A stretch of 64,000 nt of DNA from Phaeotremella fagi (taxonomy: Eukaryota; Basidiomycota; Tremellomycetes; Tremellales; Phaeotremellaceae): contig BCHU01000001.1 of the NCBI GenBank assembly GCA_001599715.1, forward strand, positions 1,845,634 to 1,909,633, read 5' to 3'. The translations under genes were made by a program, and so were the position numbers. Shown here in pieces: positions 58,243-64,000 of this stretch; the first letter of the stretch is position 1; every line of letters begins with the position of its first letter. The notes beneath the pieces are model-generated. The model saw nothing but the letters and a program-made list of their open reading frames with translations. It was not told where the DNA came from and ran no database searches.

Positions 58243-61200
58243 ATGCGTAAACAGTTGGATCCACGTATACCAGCTCTCATTTCAAATGGAGTGAAAGCGA
58301 ATCATAGAAGCTTCTTCGTTATGGTCGGTGATAGAGGTAGAGATCAAGTAGGTCCACTTATATCCCATTTCCAACGAAATCTGACATCGTCCCAGGTAGT
58401 CAACTTGCATTTCCTCTTGTCTCAAGCTAGAGTATCTTCTAGACCTAGCGTACTTTGGTGTTACAAAAAGGATCTTGGTTTCACGACGTAAGCTCAAATC
58501 TCTTTCGATAGTCTTAGGAGCTAATCTGATCTTAACCTTAGCCATCGAAAGAAACGTGAAGCCAAGATCAAGAGGGATGTCAAACGTGGAATCAGAGAGG
58601 CTAACGAACAAGACCCATTCGAACTTTTCGTAGCTGTCACCGATATCAGATATACGTGAGCTAGCATGTCAATGATTTCAAGGTATAGCTGACCATACGT
58701 AGTTACTACAAAGATTCACCCAAGATCTTAGGTCAAACATTTGGTATGCTAGTTTTACAGGATTACGAAGCGATCACTCCGAATCTATTGGCTAGGACGA
58801 TAGAAACCGTTGAAGGTGGTGGTATTGTCGTTTTGCTTTTGAAAACTATGACCAGTTTGAAACAGTTGTATACTATGGCTATGGTATGTCCTTCTTCAAC
58901 GTCAGAGACATTCGACTAACCACTTTATAGGATGTACATAATAGATTCAGGACGGATTCACATGCTTCAGTCCAACCGCGATTCAACGAACGTTTTATTC
59001 TTTCATTGGGTTCATGTCCAGATTGTTTGGTTTTGGACGATGAATTGAATGTTCTACCTCTGTCAAAAGGGAAGGATATAGAGTTAGACAAAAGTGGAGA
59101 AGACGATAGAGGACGAAAGAGGAAAGCTGAAGAATTGAAAGACATGAAAAATGATTTAGAGGGTGTGGAGATTGTTGGTCCATTGGCTAAATTATCTAAA
59201 ACAGTTGATCAAGTGAGTTACGCTTTTCTAGGTTCAATCCCTTACCATTCAAAAGTTGACCTAGCTCAGGCAAAAGCTTTACTCACTTTCGTCGAAGCCA
59301 TCTCGGAAAAGACTTTATCATCAACAGTAGCTCTTACTGCAGGACGTGGACGAGGAAAATCTGCTGCGTTGGGATTAGCTATTGGTGCAGCTATCGCTCA
59401 TGACTACTCAAACATTTTCGTTACTTCACCTGATCCAGAAAATCTAAAAACGTTGTTCGAATTCGTATTCAAAGCTTTGGATGCACTTGGTTATGAGGAA
59501 CATGCCGATTACGACGTTGTGCAGAGTACCAATCCGGATTTCAGAAAGGCTATTGTTAGAGTCAACGTGTTCAGAGGTCATCGTCAGACGATACAGGTGA
59601 GTTTGGAGATGTTACAATCATCGTGAAACTGACAGTTTGCTTTTTAGTATATCGCTCCTGAAGATGCTCATGTCTTGGGACAAGCGGAATTGGTCATTAT
59701 CGATGAAGCCGCCGCTATTCCTTTACCTCTTGTGCGAAAGCTCATAGGTCCATATCTTGTGTTTATGGCTTCAACTATTAATGGATACGAAGGGACCGGT
59801 CGATCTTTATCTATAAAATTACTTCAACAACTACGAGAACAAACCAGACCTTCCATTGTTAAAGATACTCCTTCAAATTCAGCTGTTGCTAGTACATCTA
59901 AAGCAGCATCTGCTGGGAAATCTGGATCTGGTTTGGTTCGTTCCTTGAGAGAAATCAAATTGGACGAACCGATCAGATACAGTCCCGGGGACACTGTTGA
60001 GAAATGGTTGAACAATCTGTTATGCTTGGACGCCTCAATAATTTCGAAATCAGTTCAAGGTTGTCCTCATCCTTCAAAATGCGAGTTATACTATGTCAAC
60101 AGAGACACTTTGTTTTCGTATCATCCGGCATCAGAGGTATTCCTACAAAGAATGATGGCATTATACGTCGCTAGTCATTATAAAAATTCACCAAACGATT
60201 TACAAATGTTATCAGACGCTCCTGCTCATCATCTCTTCGTTCTTTTACCTCCTTTGAGTGAAGATAGTAACTCGTTACCTGATCCTTTGGTCGTTCTACA
60301 AGTCGCATTGGAAGGTAACATATCTCGAGAAGCTATTCTAAAAGAATTGAGTCATTCTGGTATGAGAAGTTCCGGTGATTTGATACCATGGGTCATTTCG
60401 CAACAGGTATGTTTGCAGCCATTCAAGGGGAATATTTCAATCTAACTCTGTACAGTTCCAAGACAACGATTTCGCTATGCTTTCAGGAGCAAGAATTGTT
60501 AGAATAGCAACGCATCCGGATTATGCTAGAGTAGGTTTTTGATTTTAGGCCAAAACTAACGAAAGATGGGTTACGGAGCTCGAGCTATCGAAGCATTAAA
60601 CTCATTCTACAGTGGAGAAATGACTAATCTCGATGATCTACCTACATTCAACGAAACGACTGAAACCTTCATTCCATCTGGAACATCCCTTCAAAACGAT
60701 ACCATAACAGTCAAAGATGTTTCAAAAATGCCACCATTACTTCAAAGATTATCCGAGAGGAAACCTGAACAACTGGATTATTTGGGTGTGTCCTATGGAT
60801 TGACTAAGGATTTGTTGAGATTCTGGAAAAGAGCTGGTTTCGTTCCTCTTTACGCTAGTCAGAAGGAGAACGCTTTGACGGGAGAATATACTTTTGTCAT
60901 GCTCAGAAGTTTGTTGAGTAATGTCGCTCAAGCTGATGGATGGTTATCGGCGTTTTCGCAAGGTAAGTCATGAACTCATTCATCGATTTCTTCTTGCAGC
61001 TCATCCATTCTTTCAGATTTCAGGCAGAGATTCATGAATCTCTTATCATACGATTCATTCAAGAAATTCGAATCCGCAACAGCTCTTTCGGTGATCGAGG
61101 CTACGACCCCAAAACGACTTGAGATAGAATCTAAACAAGTGACAGCGGATGAATTGAACACTCTGTTATCACCGTTTGATATGAAACGGTTGGAATCGTA

Positions 61201-62011
61201 CGCAGAGAATATGTTGGATTATCACGTTGTTCTCGATCTTATACCTACCATTGCTTCCTTATTCTTTTCAAGGAAATTAGGTCAAGATTTCAATCTGTCT
61301 GCTGCTCAACAAGTCATTCTTCTATCTTTGGGGTTACAGAGAAAGAAGATCGAGGATCTCGAGGTGAGTTCGAGATTTGATCGTATAATGAATAACTTAC
61401 TGACTCGTACAAATGTTAAGACTGAACTAGGCTTAAATTCCACTCAGACTTTAGCTCTTTTCGGTAAAATACTTCGAAAGGTTACCAAACATCTTCAAGA
61501 TATTCTTAAATCCAATCTCGGTTCAGATCTACCTTTAACACAACCAGAGATCATTCGTAACGTCGGACAATCTAATGCTGATGATGAAGATGTCCAAATC
61601 GGTACATCAACTTGGAAACCTATGTCGACGAGTGTTGCACAAGAGTTGGAACAGGTTGCGAGTGAAGAGGTCAAACGTGCTAAAGCTTTACAAAGAGAGT
61701 TGATAGATTCAATGGATCTTACACAGTAAGTCTACCTTCATCTAGGCTAGAACGTGAACTGATATGGAACCAGATACGCAATTGACGACACGACGGATTT
61801 CACTTCTGCCCAAAATCAAATCGAAGCTTTGGCGAGAGCTGATCCAGATTTGAAATCTAGATTATCTACTACTGTCAGTGTGAAATCTTCTGGCGAGAAG
61901 GAGAAGGAGAAGGTGAAAGAGGTGCAGGATAAGGGTGATGGGAAAAAAAAGGAGAAGAGGAGGGAAAGTGGGGGTGCTGGCGGTAAGGAGAAAAAGAGGG
62001 TTAAGCATTAG
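58243..62011 (+). CDS. KRE33: RNA cytidine acetyltransferase (Kre33/NAT10)
   Basis: Makes N4-acetylcytidine in 18S rRNA and tRNA and aids small-subunit maturation. It starts MRKQLDPRIPALISNGVKAN-HRSFFVMVGDRGRDQ, the conserved beginning. Then come VWCYKKDLGFT-type, YYKDSPKILGQTFGMLVLQD-YEAITPNLLARTIETVEGGG and RFNERFILSLGSCPDCLVLD-DELNVLPLS. The helicase part has AGRGRGKSAALGLAIGAAIA (Walker A) and ELVIIDEAAAIPLPLV (Walker B). The GNAT part is RIVRIATHPDYAR joined over an intron to MGYGARAIEALNSFYSGE. The tail is KR/K-rich (KEKEKVKEVQD ... KEKKRVKH). Every catalytic motif is intact, and the C-terminal Lys-rich tail may serve nucleolar targeting. The stop is at 62009-62011. Confidence 0.95.
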
Positions 62012-62354
62012 GTTAGATTGGATGTATTATTGTTAATGGTTTCACAGGTTTCAGGAGATATTTGATAAGAAGGTGTAACTTGTTGTTCTGCTAATCTCAG
62101 CCAAGTAAGGATTCGTGTTCATAAGCCTCATCGTTATGTTCAGTCACTATCGGTGCAGTTGTCCCCACATGCTGTTTTTTTTGGCGGTCAAGGGGTTCAG
62201 ACCTAGCAAGCATCATGGACGTGGCGGAATGAACTTCCACTTGGAATGCAATTCCGGGAAACTATCTGTACGAGTCTTGTTGATACATAAGTACACTCTG
62301 CGGCTTGAATCCATATCATGTTCTGTTTCCAGGAATAAATAAACATAAGAGAAA
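62012..62354. other. Intergenic region
   Basis: 343 bp between KRE33 and the RidA gene. It was examined for tRNA features; a partial ggggttcagacct was seen, but no cloverleaf can be supported. Confidence 0.5.
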
Positions 62355-62939
62355 ATGAGTAACCCAAACAAAATAGCTATAAAAGCAATCCCAGGCGCAC
62401 CACGTAAGTAAATCCCCAACTTCTGAATATTACACGCGCTAACACTGGAGTTCAGCCGGTCAAAATGGACCGACGATGGTTATAGCAGACAAGATCGTCT
62501 ACATTGCTGGTTGTGCGCCTAAAGATGAGAATAACGATTGGCCAGAGGGTGATATAGGCGATCATACACGATTATGTATTTCCAACGCTCAGAAATGTCT
62601 TCAATCCATAGGTTTGGATCTTGGGGATCGTACGTTCACCTTTACTTTATATCTACTGCCCGAAAAAACACTGAAAGCTGTCGGACGATCTATCAGTCAC
62701 AACCGCAATGATCTTCTTATCTCGTTATGAACAAGATTTCTTGCCTATGAATAAAGCTTATGCGGAGGCTTTGAAAGATTATGCTCCGTTACCTGCGAGA
62801 ACTTGTGTTGGTGTGGCTGTTCTACCTCATGATACGGATATCGAAATCACTTTTGTGAGTTTTTCAGAGGATTTTTCTTTCGAGGGGAATAGAATACTGA
62901 TGAAAATGATGGGGATAGACTGCTGTGAAGCGAGATTAA
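62355..62939 (+). CDS. RidA/YjgF-family protein
   Basis: Members hydrolyse reactive enamine or imine intermediates or act as RNA/stress factors. It starts MSNPNKIAIKAIPGAP, then PGQNGPTMVIADKIVYIAGC and HTRLCISNAQKCLQSIGLDL. An intron joins D-LTTAMIFLSRYEQDFLPMN-KAYAEALKDYAPLPARTCVG and VAVLPHDTDIEITF. A final intron leads to TAVKRD and TAA at 62937-62939. The RTCVGVAVLP segment matches the family pattern R-x-x-V-x-V-x-x-L-P, with Arg of the substrate pocket. The exon joins restore the frame at all three introns. The substrate is not known. Confidence 0.88.
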
Positions 62940-63550
62940 ATCTCTAGAGTTGAAGTGGGGTTCATAGGAGTTGCATGGTGGTGGTGTTTCGCTATGGAGG
63001 GTTTCCCTTTGTAGATCCATATGTCCTCTTTGTTCAGAATAGAAAATGCATGAAAGTGAATTGGGCATTGCAATAACTCTATTCAAGGTGAGGGACGAAA
63101 ACATCAATCGTGATATAGCCTTTGACATGGTGACTGGGTTGCATCTTGGCTTATAAGTGACAACATCTCTTCGGGTGAGATAGGATGGGATCAACTGGAT
63201 GTTAGAGATGGTGCATAGATTTCGGTAGAGATTAGATTGAGAACACTTTCATTTATCAGCAGAAAGATATGCATGAGGAAGATAGTAGTGAAAGTCGAAA
63301 GTGAGGCATTCGCATATACCAAGGATAAACCTCGGACATATCGCAAGGATGAACCTCGGGGTATAAATTGATAGTTCTCGGATAAACTTGATTAATGATT
63401 CTTGGCTTACGGATGGATCTGAGTGGGGGATGGTGAGATGGTGAAATGGTGAGGTGAGATTAGCTTGAGTATCCATATCCATATCCACTGTCTCTTCATC
63501 TACTATATCTTTCTATCTTGCATACATTGCAATCTGAACACCTAGACCAA
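62940..63550. other. Intergenic region
   Basis: 611 bp between the RidA gene and the hydrolase gene. It contains a 15-bp near repeat (aaggataaacctcgg at 63321-63335; aaggatgaacctcgg at 63345-63359) and a further partial copy tctcggataaac. Short AT-rich and catatccatatcc stretches precede the next start. No gene is supported. Confidence 0.45.
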
Positions 63551-64000
63551 ATGGCATCCTCAACCGCACCCAAACCAACACTCAAACCAGATGGTGCAGC
63601 CCACATCCAAAAGACTCTCGAAGAGCTATCATCCAGATTACCAGGTTGTTTCTTATCACTCGCTTCAGCAGACAGTATTCTCTTTGAAGGATGTTGTGGT
63701 AGATTCGATCCTGTTGATAAAAGCCCGAATGCAAGACAGGTTACTAAGAACGATGTAATGTGGTTCGCCAGTACTACGAAATTGTTGACTGCGGTGTGTG
63801 AGTAAACTTTGCTACAACCTCAGAACAAATCTGAAGCGGTTATTGACAATTTGATAGCCTACCTAACAATGATCGATAAAGGATTACTCACACTCGATAC
63901 TCCCATCTCAGATCTTTACGAACCACTCAAGAAAGCAGCTTCAAAAATCATTAAAGGATTCGAAGAAGATGGAACCCCAATTTTGGTAGATAACGATAAG
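63551..64000 (+). CDS. Beta-lactamase/transpeptidase-fold serine hydrolase (5' part)
   Basis: It starts MASSTAPKPTLKPDGAAHIQ-KTLEELS and continues CFLSLASADSILFEGCCGRF. KNDVMWFASTTKLLTAVC follows, in which S-x-x-K (STTK) is the nucleophile motif of class C beta-lactamase-like esterases. An intron leads to AYLTMIDKGLLTLDTPISDL-YEPLKKAAS and the frame runs out of the window. The family includes fungal LovD-like acyltransferases and esterases; the substrate cannot be told from this fragment. Confidence 0.85.

Noticed and set aside
62180..62260. tRNA-like ggggttcagacct
   Set aside because: No acceptor stem, D-arm or anticodon arm could be paired around it.

Overview
This 64 kb window comes from a fungal nuclear chromosome. 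The genes are dense, on both strands, and split by many short introns (mostly about 45-70 nt) with GT..AG ends and ctaac/ctgac-type branch sites. The gene content and protein features point to a basidiomycete yeast of the Tremellales (Cryptococcus/Kwoniella-like). The genus is inferred from general resemblance, not proven. About 28 protein genes can be supported. Almost all are housekeeping genes, and two are cut by the window edges (left edge, 1-174; right edge, from 63551). No rRNA, tRNA or CRISPR locus was recognised.

Layout. 1-174: tail of an unidentified plus-strand gene. 326-4667: chitin synthase (minus). 5055-7062: probable Arb1-like (Argonaute siRNA chaperone) gene. 7063-12443: a 5.4 kb gene desert with a 32-nt poly-T tract, an LTR-like start, a block repeated three times, a 16-bp minisatellite and decayed retroelement-like fragments. 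12444-21484: small membrane protein, MTD1 (one-carbon metabolism), MDM35 (mitochondrial phospholipid transport), a mitochondrial PPR protein, an RBM42-like RNA-binding protein, ORM (sphingolipid control) and a small acidic protein. 21937-32077: RIO1, DCS1/DcpS, a GatC-like gene, IWR1, a TCD1/2-type tRNA dehydratase and TFB2 (TFIIH). 32596-36215: a single-pass Ser/Thr-rich surface protein and SGF29 (SAGA). 36747-43335: EPL1 (NuA4), FCF2 (rRNA processing) and a free methionine-R-sulfoxide reductase. 43389-52607: RAD50, a cytochrome b5-domain protein (IRC21-like) and an F-box/WD40 protein. 53259-64000: a CSC1/OSCA channel, TOA1 (TFIIA), KRE33/NAT10, a RidA-family protein and the start of a beta-lactamase-fold hydrolase.

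The genes do not form a biosynthetic cluster. Several belong to shared processes: RNA polymerase II transcription and chromatin (TFB2, TOA1, IWR1, SGF29, EPL1), ribosome and rRNA maturation (RIO1, FCF2, KRE33), tRNA and RNA metabolism (TCD, GatC-like, DCS1, RBM42-like), and mitochondria (MDM35, PPR, GatC-like). Many pairs are divergent across 190-480 bp shared promoters, and several of these carry CACGTG palindromes.

The most interesting points are a RAD50 start codon split by an intron (AT|G), a possible 9-nt microexon in the RBM42-like gene, an exact 66-bp in-frame tandem duplication in SGF29, a large insertion between the two cysteine motifs of MDM35, and the repeat-rich desert next to a probable RNAi-pathway gene. 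Nothing in the window is a clearly new multi-gene system. Exon structures were worked out by eye from splice signals and reading frames, so small exon boundary errors are possible.
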